Assembly (NCBI GenBank): GCA_964541375.1
Contig: CAZIPT010000018.1
Location: 1 to 35,602 of the forward strand
Direction of reading: 5' to 3'
Source: JBAXEO01 sp964541375
GTDB taxonomy: Bacteria; Actinomycetota; Coriobacteriia; Anaerosomatales; JAAXUF01
DNA: 35,602 nucleotides
The notes under the pieces were generated by a model. It saw only the letters and a program-made list of their open reading frames with translations. It was not told the origin of the DNA and searched no databases. Numbering within the stretch: the stretch's first letter is position 1; each line of letters begins with the position of its first letter. The position numbers and the translations under genes were made by a program. Positions 22,797 through 29,919 of the stretch are shown in pieces.

Positions 22797-25262
22797 TCAA
22801 ATCCTGTGCCGTTGCGCCCAGGCCACCACGGCCTGGCCAAACGAGACGGCACCGTCGTTCACCGGCAGTTGAACATGAGTAAGAGCGACAAGTCCGGCGG
22901 ACTCGAGATCCTCGACCGCTCCGCCGAGTACGAGCCGGTTCATGAAGACCCCGCCCGCAAGCGCGACGTACCGCGTGTTCGCTCGTTCGCCCGCCAGCAA
23001 ACCGAGACGGACTATACACCCCACGACCGCGCGGTGGAATCGCATCGATATTACCCCAGCCGGTATTTCACCTGCGACATCATCAAGAATTGCCGACAAG
23101 ACCGGCGTCGGGTCAACGATGAGCGGTAGCGAATTCTCGGCAGACGCACCGTCCGACGCGGGTTCCAGCAGGCCGAACCGGTAGCTGCCTTGGGCCGAGG
23201 GATCCGCCGCGGCCTCCAGCAGGATCGCGGCTTCACCCTCGTAGTGGGCATCATCCGCGATTCCGACGATGGCAGCGACACTGTCGAAGAGCCTGCCCAT
23301 CGAACTGGTGAGTGGGGAGTTGACGTTGCGTTCGATCATGCGCAAGAGCGTCGCCTCCTCACCTTCAGCCAACCGTGAGCGGAGCGCCGAGACCCCGGGG
23401 TGTTCCAGAAGTCCGAATGTGGCGAGTGTGCCTATCGCCATACGTGCCGGCCGACGAATCGCGCCTGCGCCGCCGGGCATGGGCGTGTAGGCGAGGTGCG
23501 CGAAACGCTCGTAGCCCTGCCAGTCTGCAACTAGCACCTCGCCGCCCCACAGGCGGCCGTCGTCACCGTAGCCGGTGCCGTCGAACGCCATGCCTACGAC
23601 GCGCTCGGCGATGCCGTGCTCTGCGGTGACGCTCACGATGTGCGCGTGGTGATGCTGCACGCCGACTTTGGGCAGCGGTTGCGCAAGCGCCCACTTGGTG
23701 GAGAGGTACTCGGGGTGGAGGTCGTAGGCGATGATCTCGGGCGAGATGCGGAAGAGCCGCTCATACAGGGCGATGGTCGCCTCGTAGGAAGCCAGCGTCT
23801 CGGCATTCTCCATGTCCCCGATGTGCTGACTGACGAACGCGTAGCCGCCGGTCATCAGCGTGAACGTGTTCTTCTGCTCGGGCCCGGCCGCCAGGATGTC
23901 GGTGTCGGTAGTGAACGGCAGCGTGATCGGGAACGGGGCGTAGCCTCGGCTGCGCCTGACGATCTCGGTCCGGCCGCGTACGACGCGGACCACCGAGTCG
24001 TCGTAGCGAGACAGGATCGCCCGGTCGTGCAGCAGGAAGGCGTCGGCGATCGGAGCGAGGCGTTCGAGCGCTTCTGTGTTGTCAGTGGCGATCGGCTCGT
24101 CCGAGAGATTCCCGCTCGTCATGACCAGCGGTCCACCGACCGCAGCAAGTAGCAGGTGGTGCAGCGGCGTGTACGGCAGCATGACGCCGATCTCCGCGAG
24201 GCCGTCGGCGACCCCTCTGGCGAGAGGAGCCGAGCACGCAGCGCGCTTGCGAAGCAGCACTATCGGCCGCGCCGCGCCGGACAGAAGCGCCTGCTCGGTC
24301 TCATCGACCTCGCAGTAGGCCCGCACGGTCTCGATATCCTGCACCATGATCGCCAGCGGCTTACCCCACCTGCGTTTGCGCTCACGGAGCGCGGCGACCG
24401 CGTCCGCATCCGTCGCATCGCACGCGAGATGGAAGCCACCGAGCCCCTTGATAGCGAGCACACGCCCTTCGAGCAGCAGCTCTACCGCCGCAGCGAGAAT
24501 CGCATCCGACCGGAGGCTTTCAGCTTCCCGGTCGCGATGAGCCCGCGGCACGGTCTCGACCCCAGGGGCCCACTCCCAGCCGCGGGAATCCGGCTCCTTG
24601 GATTGCGCGTCGGCAGGGACTTGAGGGGGGTCCGATGCGAGTTGCGAAGTCTGTCTGAGCAGCGGGCCCCCCTCAAGTCCCTGCTCCGCAAGCACGTTCA
24701 GGTACAGCCGGGGCCCGCAGATGAAGCAAGCATCCGGCTGTGCGTGGAACCGCCGGTCCCCGGGGTCTCCGTACTCAGCAGCGCATTCGGGGCACATCGG
24801 GAAGTCGCGCATCGACGTCATCGGCCGGTCGTAGGGCACATCGCCGATGATCGTGAAGCGCGGCCCGCAGTTGGTGCAGTTGATGAACGGGTAGCGATAG
24901 CGTCTGTCGCCTGCCGAGAACAGTTCGGCGACGCACTCGGGGCATGTTGCGGTGTCGGGCGAGACGAGCGTCATCGCGCCCTCCTCGGCGCGTGACTCGC
25001 GGATCTCGAAGCCCAGAAAGCCCTCGGGCTCGACCTCCTCGGCGATGATGCCGTCGACCACGGCCATGGCGGGTGCGCGGTCGCGTATCGCCTGCGGGAA
25101 GCCGTCGACGGTGGCGTCGTCGCCTTCAACGACCGTGTAGACGCCGTCGCTCGCGTTGAGCACCCAGCCGGTCAGGCCGCTTTCGAGCGCGAGGTGGTAG
25201 ATGAACGGCCGAAAACCGACGCCCTGGACGATGCCGGTGACGTGGAGCGAAAGCGCCTTCAC
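22797..25262 (-). CDS. hypF: Carbamoyltransferase HypF ([NiFe]-hydrogenase maturation)
   Basis: 821 residues from GTG 25262. Domains in order: acylphosphatase (1-90, VQGVGFRPF at 12-20); two zinc fingers (Cys107/110/129/132 and Cys157/160/179/182); a YrdC-like domain (about 253-440, KGLGGFHLACDA); and a Kae1-like carbamoyltransferase domain (about 460-821, VQHHHAHI metal site, AFDGTGYGDDG, LAGGVFMNR). It makes carbamoyl-adenylate from carbamoyl phosphate and ATP and passes the carbamoyl group to HypE. It is longer than typical (~750-770) because of about 45-65 extra residues between the zinc fingers and YrdC (about 190-252), which include an inverted-repeat insertion. The start overlaps the stop of the upstream gene in GTGA. 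Confidence 0.96.
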   Translation of the reverse strand: MKALSLHVTGIVQGVGFRPFIYHLALESGLTGWVLNASDGVYTVVEGDDATVDGFPQAIRDRAPAMAVVDGIIAEEVEPEGFLGFEIRESRAEEGAMTLVSPDTATCPECVAELFSAGDRRYRYPFINCTNCGPRFTIIGDVPYDRPMTSMRDFPMCPECAAEYGDPGDRRFHAQPDACFICGPRLYLNVLAEQGLEGGPLLRQTSQLASDPPQVPADAQSKEPDSRGWEWAPGVETVPRAHRDREAESLRSDAILAAAVELLLEGRVLAIKGLGGFHLACDATDADAVAALRERKRRWGKPLAIMVQDIETVRAYCEVDETEQALLSGAARPIVLLRKRAACSAPLARGVADGLAEIGVMLPYTPLHHLLLAAVGGPLVMTSGNLSDEPIATDNTEALERLAPIADAFLLHDRAILSRYDDSVVRVVRGRTEIVRRSRGYAPFPITLPFTTDTDILAAGPEQKNTFTLMTGGYAFVSQHIGDMENAETLASYEATIALYERLFRISPEIIAYDLHPEYLSTKWALAQPLPKVGVQHHHAHIVSVTAEHGIAERVVGMAFDGTGYGDDGRLWGGEVLVADWQGYERFAHLAYTPMPGGAGAIRRPARMAIGTLATFGLLEHPGVSALRSRLAEGEEATLLRMIERNVNSPLTSSMGRLFDSVAAIVGIADDAHYEGEAAILLEAAADPSAQGSYRFGLLEPASDGASAENSLPLIVDPTPVLSAILDDVAGEIPAGVISMRFHRAVVGCIVRLGLLAGERANTRYVALAGGVFMNRLVLGGAVEDLESAGLVALTHVQLPVNDGAVSFGQAVVAWAQRHRI
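24613..24684. repeat. 72-base inverted-repeat element inserted in frame in hypF
   Basis: The 18-base arms 24613-24630 (GCAGGGACTTGAGGGGGG) and 24667-24684 are exact reverse complements. Pairing extends four more bases inward with one T-G wobble, leaving a 28-base centre. The length is 24 codons, so the reading frame stays open. It encodes about residues 193-217 of HypF, in an inter-domain linker absent from typical homologues. This resembles a REP/MITE-like palindromic element tolerated in a coding region. No other copy was noticed in the window. Confidence 0.75.
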
Positions 25263-25903
25263 CGCTGCCGGCTGTCTGCGGTGCGCCGGTGCCGGTCCCC
25301 GGCCACGAAGCGGTTGTTGATGTGGACGAAGAGCGCGTAGGCGCTGTCGAGCAGGTTGAGCGCTTCGGCGGCGGTCTCGATCGAGAGCGACTCGCGCTGA
25401 CCCTCGAAGGCGGCGTCGTGGATGAAGGCGTTACGCTCGGCACGCAGGCGGCGCCAGCGGTGGGGGAACTCAGCGAGCCCGGCCTTCTCGGCAGCGACCT
25501 CGAACTGCTCACCGGTCAGCGTGGGGAAGAGCTTGCCGATGCGCTGGCCCACCGAACGCTGCGTGTCGAGCACGCCGGCGCGCAGCTTCACGCTGGCGCC
25601 TTCGGCGGCCATGATGCGCGCGAGCATGTCTTCCAGCAGCGTCTCGAGGAAGGTCGCCACCAGGATCACGACGACTTCGTGCTCGCCGTCGTGATGGTAG
25701 CGGCGGATGCGCTCGTCGATGCGCCGGATCCTCTCGGCTGGGAAGGTGCGCCGAGAGTCGCCGGGTGTCTCGCAGCGCGGGCAGCGGCGGGTCCCGCCGA
25801 CGAACCCTGCTTCTGCCGAGATATAGCCGCACGCCGGGCACTCGCGGTAGAGCGGCGCGTCAGGTACGGGAGTGGCGCTGTCGGGTTTGGTTGACGGCTT
25901 CAT
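25259..25903 (-). CDS. Zinc-ribbon protein with HEPN-like RxxxxH motif, unknown function
   Basis: 214 residues. The N-terminus has a two-knuckle zinc ribbon, CPACG (Cys22/25) and CPRCE (Cys41/44). The rest is helical. Near residues 157-162 it has RNAFIH, the Rx4H signature of HEPN-superfamily proteins, many of which are RNases or toxin-like. I do not recognise a named family. The stop overlaps the hypF start (GTGA), so it is translationally coupled to hydrogenase maturation. It is not HypA: it is about twice as long and lacks the N-terminal MHE nickel site. It could be a metal-linked accessory protein or an RNA-acting protein that has joined the operon. Confidence 0.7.
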   Translation of the reverse strand: MKPSTKPDSATPVPDAPLYRECPACGYISAEAGFVGGTRRCPRCETPGDSRRTFPAERIRRIDERIRRYHHDGEHEVVVILVATFLETLLEDMLARIMAAEGASVKLRAGVLDTQRSVGQRIGKLFPTLTGEQFEVAAEKAGLAEFPHRWRRLRAERNAFIHDAAFEGQRESLSIETAAEALNLLDSAYALFVHINNRFVAGDRHRRTADSRQR

Positions 25904-25909
25904 GTGGCG

Positions 25910-25915
25910 ATTCTA
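25910..25915 (-). promoter_or_regulatory. Possible -10 element of a leaderless promoter before the HEPN/hypFCDE genes
   Basis: TAGAAT on the - strand ends six bases before ATG 25903, and no Shine-Dalgarno sequence is present. Transcription from it would start at or next to the ATG. If used, hypFCDE could be expressed apart from the nikR-cbiMQO part; the gap to cbiO is 71 bases. There is no clear -35 box. Confidence 0.3.
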
Positions 25916-25974
25916 CCCGAGGCGTCGATTTCGATAGGCGGCCCGAGCTGCGGCGAGCGCGGCGGAGGCCGGCG

Positions 25975-26787
25975 CTACGGCTCGGCGTGGAGGTGCCCGT
26001 GACCGTGCGGGTGGAGGTGCGCGGAGTCATGATGACGGTGCGCGTGCTCGTGGATGAGGTTCACCTCGAGCAGCAGCTCACGCTGGGAGAGCACATCGGC
26101 GGGGGTGCCGTCGGCGCAGATGCGGTGGTCTTCCGAGAGCACGACCATCCGCTGACAGGTCTCCTCGGCGGCGGAGAGATCGTGGGTGGCGATCACAACG
26201 GTGCGACCCGCGGTGCGCCACTCTTCGAGCACGTCGAGCAGCCAGACCTGGCTCCGGGGGTCGAGCGCGTTCGTTGGCTCGTCCATCAGCAGTACCTGTG
26301 GCTGCATCGTGAGTACGCTCGCGATTGCGACACGCTTCTTCTCGCCACCCGACAGGGTGTAGGGAGGGCGGCCGAGGAGTTTGTCGATGCGGAGCTGCTC
26401 GGCGACCTCGGCGACCCGACTGCGGACTTCCGCCTCAGCAAGTCCGAGTTGGAGCGGTCCGAACGCAAGCTCGTCAAAGACGGTTGCGCAGAAGAGCTGC
26501 ACGTCGGCGTCTTGGAAGACGAAGCCGACCTTGGACCGAAACTCGAAGCGGAACTCCGGGTTCTCGAGCGACTCCTCGGTCAGCTCGTGGCCGAACGCGG
26601 CGATGGTGCCCGCAGACGGGAATACCAGTCCGTCCAGCATCTTGAGCAGGGTCGACTTGCCGCTCCCGTTCGCTCCTACGAGGGCAATATGCTCGCCGGG
26701 CTCGATTGTCAGATCCACGCCGTCAAGGGCGAATACGCCCGTGCGGTAGGCGTGGCGAACCCCGGAGAGTGCGAACTGGGCGGTCAT
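25975..26787 (-). CDS. cbiO: ECF-type nickel/cobalt transporter ATPase CbiO (histidine-rich tail)
   Basis: 270 residues from ATG 26787, which overlaps the cbiQ stop (ATGA); a much longer in-frame opening lies inside cbiQ and is rejected. It has Walker A GANGSGKST (38-46), a Q loop (VFQDADVQLF), the signature LSGGEKKR, Walker B VLLMDEPTNALD and the switch histidine in IATHDLS. The last ~28 residues are extremely histidine-rich (HEHAHRHH... HGHGHLH) and probably bind or store Ni2+. It powers uptake through CbiM/CbiQ. Linkage to nikR and hyp genes argues for nickel rather than cobalt. Confidence 0.93.
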   Translation of the reverse strand: MTAQFALSGVRHAYRTGVFALDGVDLTIEPGEHIALVGANGSGKSTLLKMLDGLVFPSAGTIAAFGHELTEESLENPEFRFEFRSKVGFVFQDADVQLFCATVFDELAFGPLQLGLAEAEVRSRVAEVAEQLRIDKLLGRPPYTLSGGEKKRVAIASVLTMQPQVLLMDEPTNALDPRSQVWLLDVLEEWRTAGRTVVIATHDLSAAEETCQRMVVLSEDHRICADGTPADVLSQRELLLEVNLIHEHAHRHHDSAHLHPHGHGHLHAEP

Positions 26788-27665
26788 CTGGGCATCAGCA
26801 CCCTGTCGGCGCCGAGTAGCAGTGCGCACGCGACGAAGCTCGCGACCAGCCACGTCCAGTCGAGCGCGCGGGCGCGCAACCGCACGAGCGACGGCATGGC
26901 ACCGGAGAAACCACGGGCGAGCATCGCGTCGTAGACGTCGTCGGCGGTCTTGATCGATTTCTTCGCGATGAATGCCATACGGTCGGTGACCCATCCCCGG
27001 TTGTCGACGACCGTGCCTGACGACAGCATTCTGCTCTCGCGGGCGAGGTTGATGTTCTCGACCGTGCGAAGCAGCGACATGATCTGCTGCTGGGTCATGG
27101 CAAGCGTGGCGACGATGATGTCGGGCAGGTGCATCGCGGTCAGCGCCTGGAGCAGGTCCGTCCACCGGGTCGTCCATACGACCAGGAGTCCGAAGCCTGC
27201 GCCCGCAGCCACGCGTGTCGTCAGGCGAGCGGCGATCAGCAGGCCGGTTGAGGTGATGGACAGCGGCCCGAGCGGAACGACGACCGGACCAGGGCTGATC
27301 CAGGCGGTCGTGGCGGGCAGGCTCAGGAGCAGCCCGAAGAGCCCCGCCGAGGCCCAGACCTTGCGCGAGAACGAACTGACGCCGACGCCTGAGGCCGCAG
27401 CCAGGCCGGCGGTCGCCGCAACCATACCGAGCAGGACCCAGACCGACTGCGCGAAGCTCGCGGTCACCGCGAACAGGAGGATGCTCACGAGCTTGATGCG
27501 CGGGTCGAGGCGCTGCATGAGGCCGGGTCCCGTGGCGATCCCGTCGTTCTCGAGCACCTCGACCATGGCGTGCCGAACACCGTCGGCGGTGCGACGCGCG
27601 AGAGATCGACGGCGTCTGCGGACGGCGCGTGGCTCGTCGCCGAGGTGTGCGAGCGCCGGGATCAC
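26784..27665 (-). CDS. cbiQ: ECF-type nickel/cobalt transporter membrane subunit CbiQ (EcfT)
   Basis: 293 residues from GTG 27665, which overlaps the cbiM stop in GTGA, matching the pattern at the next junction. ATG 27566 is a shorter alternative (260 residues). The N-terminal ~60 residues include an arginine-rich cytosolic stretch (RRRRRSLARR) that is longer than usual. The EcfT core begins at GLMQRLDPRIKLV and has about five membrane helices. The coupling helices show ARESRMLSSG and DAMLARGFSG, the paired A-R-G motifs that contact the ATPase. Confidence 0.9.
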   Translation of the reverse strand: MIPALAHLGDEPRAVRRRRRSLARRTADGVRHAMVEVLENDGIATGPGLMQRLDPRIKLVSILLFAVTASFAQSVWVLLGMVAATAGLAAASGVGVSSFSRKVWASAGLFGLLLSLPATTAWISPGPVVVPLGPLSITSTGLLIAARLTTRVAAGAGFGLLVVWTTRWTDLLQALTAMHLPDIIVATLAMTQQQIMSLLRTVENINLARESRMLSSGTVVDNRGWVTDRMAFIAKKSIKTADDVYDAMLARGFSGAMPSLVRLRARALDWTWLVASFVACALLLGADRVLMPR

Positions 27666-28675
27666 GAAGAGGCTCCGGGCGCTCCGCTGGATCCGGGGCG
27701 ATCGCCGCGAGCCAGCAGCTTCGCGAGGCCCCACGTCACACCGACCACGAGTGCGGCGCCGACCAACGCGGCGAACAAGTAGCCGAGAAGTGGATTCCTA
27801 ATGAACTCGGGGGCGTAGTCGGGGATGCTCGCCGTCCACGCGGAGCCGATCTGTTCCAGTCCTGTCGGCACGAAGCCGAGCTGGGTCTTGAGCTGCTCGG
27901 CGCTCCACTCGCCCCACGCGGTGCCTGGTGCGAGCACGCCGATCGGCGTCAAGAGTATGAGCACGCCGAGGCAGGCCCAGAGCCACGTGAGCGGTTTGGA
28001 GGCCGGCCTCATGTCGAGCAGCGCGCTGTCCTGTCGGCCCAGGGCCGCCACGATACCCATGGTGGCCAGCGCTTCGACCCAGCCGAAGAACAGAAGGTGC
28101 TCGAGCGCCATCGCTGTGACCGCGACACTCAGCGGGTACGGCGCGTAGAGCGGCTGTCCGGCGGCGGTGTGCGCGATGAGCGGCTGGATACCGAACTCGA
28201 CGCCCGCGAGTATCGCGCCGCACACCATAGCCACGTACGCCGCGATTCCTGAAGCGATGACGCGGCGCGTCTGGCTGGGGGCAGCACCGCAGACGGCGCG
28301 GTACAGGTAGTAGCCCACGAACGGCATGACCACCGCCATGTTGAACACGTTGGCGCCGATAGCCGTGATCCCGCCGTCGCCGAACACAAGCGCCTGGATG
28401 ACGAGCGCGATCGAGACCGAGATGCATGCCGCCCAGGGTCCGAGCAGGATCGCGATGAGCGCGGCTCCCACCGCGTGCCCCGTCGACCCGCCGATCACCG
28501 GGATGTTGAACATCATGATGACAAAGGAGAACGCCGCCCCAAGTGCCATCAACGGCACCTGCTTGGTCTTGAGCGTCTTCTTGACCTTGATCGCCGCCAC
28601 GGTCCAGATCGGAACCATCGCGACATCGAGCACCGCGTAGGTCTGCGGGCCGAGGTATCCGTCGGGGATATGCAT
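27662..28675 (-). CDS. cbiM: ECF-type nickel/cobalt transporter substrate-binding subunit CbiM with fused PDGLE domain
   Basis: 337 residues. The mature-like N-terminus MHIPDGYLG supplies the metal ligands (Met1 amine, His2) of the NikM/CbiM family. The core (to ~215) has NIPVIGGSTGHAVGAAL, VFGDGGITAIGANVFNMA and an ALEHLLFFGWVE helix. The C-terminal ~225-325 corresponds to the NikN/PDGLE part: TPIGVLAPGTAWGEW, an external loop and a final membrane helix. This NikMN fusion takes up Ni2+ (or Co2+) with CbiQ and CbiO. It begins 12 bases after nikR, so it is directly under nickel control. Confidence 0.94.
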   Translation of the reverse strand: MHIPDGYLGPQTYAVLDVAMVPIWTVAAIKVKKTLKTKQVPLMALGAAFSFVIMMFNIPVIGGSTGHAVGAALIAILLGPWAACISVSIALVIQALVFGDGGITAIGANVFNMAVVMPFVGYYLYRAVCGAAPSQTRRVIASGIAAYVAMVCGAILAGVEFGIQPLIAHTAAGQPLYAPYPLSVAVTAMALEHLLFFGWVEALATMGIVAALGRQDSALLDMRPASKPLTWLWACLGVLILLTPIGVLAPGTAWGEWSAEQLKTQLGFVPTGLEQIGSAWTASIPDYAPEFIRNPLLGYLFAALVGAALVVGVTWGLAKLLARGDRPGSSGAPGASS

Positions 28676-28687
28676 GCGCTTCTCGGC

Positions 28688-29107
28688 CTACAGGTGACGA
28701 CCGGTCGTGGTCGTCACCAGCTTCCCGTGTTTGACGCCCTTCGTGCCGAGAAGACCGTCTGCGATGTCTCGGACTTCGCCGCTCGTTCCGCGGACCACGA
28801 TGACCTCGAGGCAGTTGTGCGCGTCGAGGTGCACGTGCATCGACGAGATGATCTGGTCGAAGTGGGCGTGCTGTAGCGTGTCGAGCTTGTCGGAGAGGTC
28901 TGACGCGTGGTGGTCGAACACCATGGTGATGGTGCCGACGATCTCTTCGTCGGAGCCCTCCCACTCGGCGTCCACCAGCGCGTCCCGTACGAGGTCGCGC
29001 ACCGCTTCCGAGCGGTTCGCAGCGCCCCCGCGCCGAGCCACGAGCGCGTCGAACTTGCCGAGCAGCACCTCGTCCATCGCCACGCCGAATCGCACCAGAC
29101 TTCCCAC
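28688..29107 (-). CDS. nikR: Nickel-responsive repressor NikR
   Basis: 139 residues from GTG 29107, chosen because GGGAGG lies four bases upstream and because VRFGVAMDEVLLGKFD then sits at the N-terminus as in known NikR proteins. The ribbon-helix-helix DNA-binding domain is 1-50. The ACT-like metal domain has the complete high-affinity nickel site: His80, His91, His93 and Cys99, aligned with E. coli His76, His87, His89 and Cys95. In the nickel-bound form NikR represses nickel-uptake genes. It is first in the nickel operon, with an operator-like palindrome at 29131-29157, so it is probably autoregulated. Confidence 0.95.
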   Translation of the reverse strand: MGSLVRFGVAMDEVLLGKFDALVARRGGAANRSEAVRDLVRDALVDAEWEGSDEEIVGTITMVFDHHASDLSDKLDTLQHAHFDQIISSMHVHLDAHNCLEVIVVRGTSGEVRDIADGLLGTKGVKHGKLVTTTTGRHL

Positions 29108-29130
29108 AACGCCTCCCACATCCACTCTTG

Positions 29131-29157
29131 GTAGCACGAATGCGGAAAGCGTAACAC
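29131..29157 (-). promoter_or_regulatory. Putative NikR operator before nikR
   Basis: On the - strand: GTGTTAC, 13 bases, then GTGCTAC. The first half matches the GTGTTAC-N13/14-GTAACAC type of NikR site that I recall for some bacteria; the second half is degenerate (4 of 7). The 13-base spacer and the flanking CGCCCA are nearly the same as at 29489-29515. It lies 24 bases before the nikR start, where a repressor site is expected. Confidence 0.6.
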
Positions 29158-29191
29158 GCCCAGCCTCCCCGGGATAGGGAGACTGGGCGTG
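29155..29191 (-). terminator. Hairpin between the small gene and nikR
   Basis: The arms are CACGCCCAG plus CTCCC, and GGGAG plus CTGGGCGTG. They pair over 14 bp with a single C/A mismatch and a 7-base loop, about 30 bases after the stop of the gene at 29222-29470. It ends that transcript before the nikR promoter. Its outer bases overlap three bases of the NikR half-site, so hairpin and operator are packed together. Confidence 0.7.
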
Positions 29192-29221
29192 ACTCGGTTC
29201 AAGCTCCGTGGGGGTTGCTCG

Positions 29222-29470
29222 CTAGATGAGCTCCACCGTCGTGTTGTCCTTTGGTGCTCCCTCGAGGTCACTGATGGCGGCGTCGAGCTTGCCGCGCGCC
29301 TCGCCGAGCAAGACGTTGGCCTGCGCGAGAGCCGCACTGACCTCGGCGCGCTTGCCATGATCGGCCAAGTGGTGAAGCTGCTCGAGCCACTGCTGGGCCA
29401 TCGCGAGCGCGTCGTCGGACTGGCCGATCGCGAGCTTCATCTGGCCGACATTGATTCCGGACTCACACAT
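29222..29470 (-). CDS. Small helical protein of unknown function with a NikR-like box upstream
   Basis: 82 residues, ATG 29470 behind GGAAGGG. I do not recognise the family. The sequence is predicted almost all alpha-helical (QQWLEQLHHLADHGKRAEVSAALAQANVLLGEARGKLDAAISDLEG), probably a helical hairpin or coiled coil. It has a Cys at position 2 and two adjacent histidines (about residues 33-34). No signal peptide or membrane helix. It has its own control region, with a NikR-type palindrome 19 bases upstream and a terminator on each side, so it is a single-gene unit. A role in nickel handling is suggested only by that operator. Confidence 0.7.
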   Translation of the reverse strand: MCESGINVGQMKLAIGQSDDALAMAQQWLEQLHHLADHGKRAEVSAALAQANVLLGEARGKLDAAISDLEGAPKDNTTVELI

Positions 29471-29488
29471 CTCGCGTCCCTTCCTAGA

Positions 29489-29515
29489 GTGCTACGAATA
29501 GCGGAAGCGTAACAC
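29489..29515 (-). promoter_or_regulatory. Putative NikR operator before the small helical gene
   Basis: On the - strand: GTGTTAC, 13 bases, then GTAGCAC, an inverted repeat with 6 of 7 matching positions. Site and flank (GTAACACGCCCA on the + strand) closely match the site before nikR at 29131-29157, including the same spacer length. It ends 19 bases before the ATG at 29470. Confidence 0.65.
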
Positions 29516-29524
29516 GCCCACACC

Positions 29525-29547
29525 CGCGCCACACAGCGTCTGGCGCG
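29525..29547 (-). terminator. Hairpin after trxA
   Basis: CGCGCCA (29525-29531) and TGGCGCG (29541-29547) form a perfect 7-bp stem with a 9-base loop, about 20 bases past the trxA stop on the - strand and before the next NikR box. There is no T-run. Confidence 0.45.
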
Positions 29548-29566
29548 CTGCAATCCTTTGAGCGTG

Positions 29567-29890
29567 CTAGCCGAGCCAGGGGGCCAAGTCCTCCAGCAGC
29601 CGCTTCTTGGGCATCGCCCCGACGAGCTTCTTGACGACCGCGCCGTCTTTGAACACGAGCAGCGTCGGAATCGACAGGATGTCGAACTTCTGGGCGACGG
29701 CCGGGTTCTCGTCGACGTTGAGCTTGCCGATCACAATCGAGTCGTACTCCTCGGCGATCTCCTTGAGGACCGGCTCCATCATGCGGCATGGTCCACACCA
29801 GGGGGCCCAGAAGTCGAGTACGACCGGCTTGGAGCTCGCCACCACGGTCGTCTCGAAGTTCGCGTCGCTTACCTGCGTCAGATCTGCCAT
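29567..29890 (-). CDS. trxA: Thioredoxin
   Basis: 107 residues from ATG 29890, which has GGAGGGGAG upstream; an in-frame ATG at 29932 would overlap the end of trxB. Classic thioredoxin with active site WCGPC (Cys32, Cys35), VVLDFWAPWCGPCRM, and the cis-proline loop SIPTLLVFKDG. It reduces protein disulfides in the cytosol using electrons from the neighbouring thioredoxin reductase, whose gene lies 29 bases upstream in the same operon. Confidence 0.96.
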   Translation of the reverse strand: MADLTQVSDANFETTVVASSKPVVLDFWAPWCGPCRMMEPVLKEIAEEYDSIVIGKLNVDENPAVAQKFDILSIPTLLVFKDGAVVKKLVGAMPKKRLLEDLAPWLG

Positions 29891-29919
29891 CGGGATCTCC
29901 CCTCCAAAGGACTCGTCTA

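Noticed and set aside
21906..23129. 407-codon open frame on the + strand opposite hypD, hypC and hypF
   Set aside because: It crosses three certain genes and their gaps; no family features.
25259..25903. HypA as identity of the zinc-ribbon protein
   Set aside because: Twice HypA length, no N-terminal MHE nickel motif, and a helical Rx4H domain instead.
25765..26934. 389-codon open frame on the + strand opposite cbiO
   Set aside because: Shadow of cbiO and its flanks; no motif or start signal.
26788..27177. N-terminal extension of CbiO by 130 residues
   Set aside because: It lies wholly inside cbiQ in another frame and is arginine-rich; the ATGA overlap gives a normal CbiO start.
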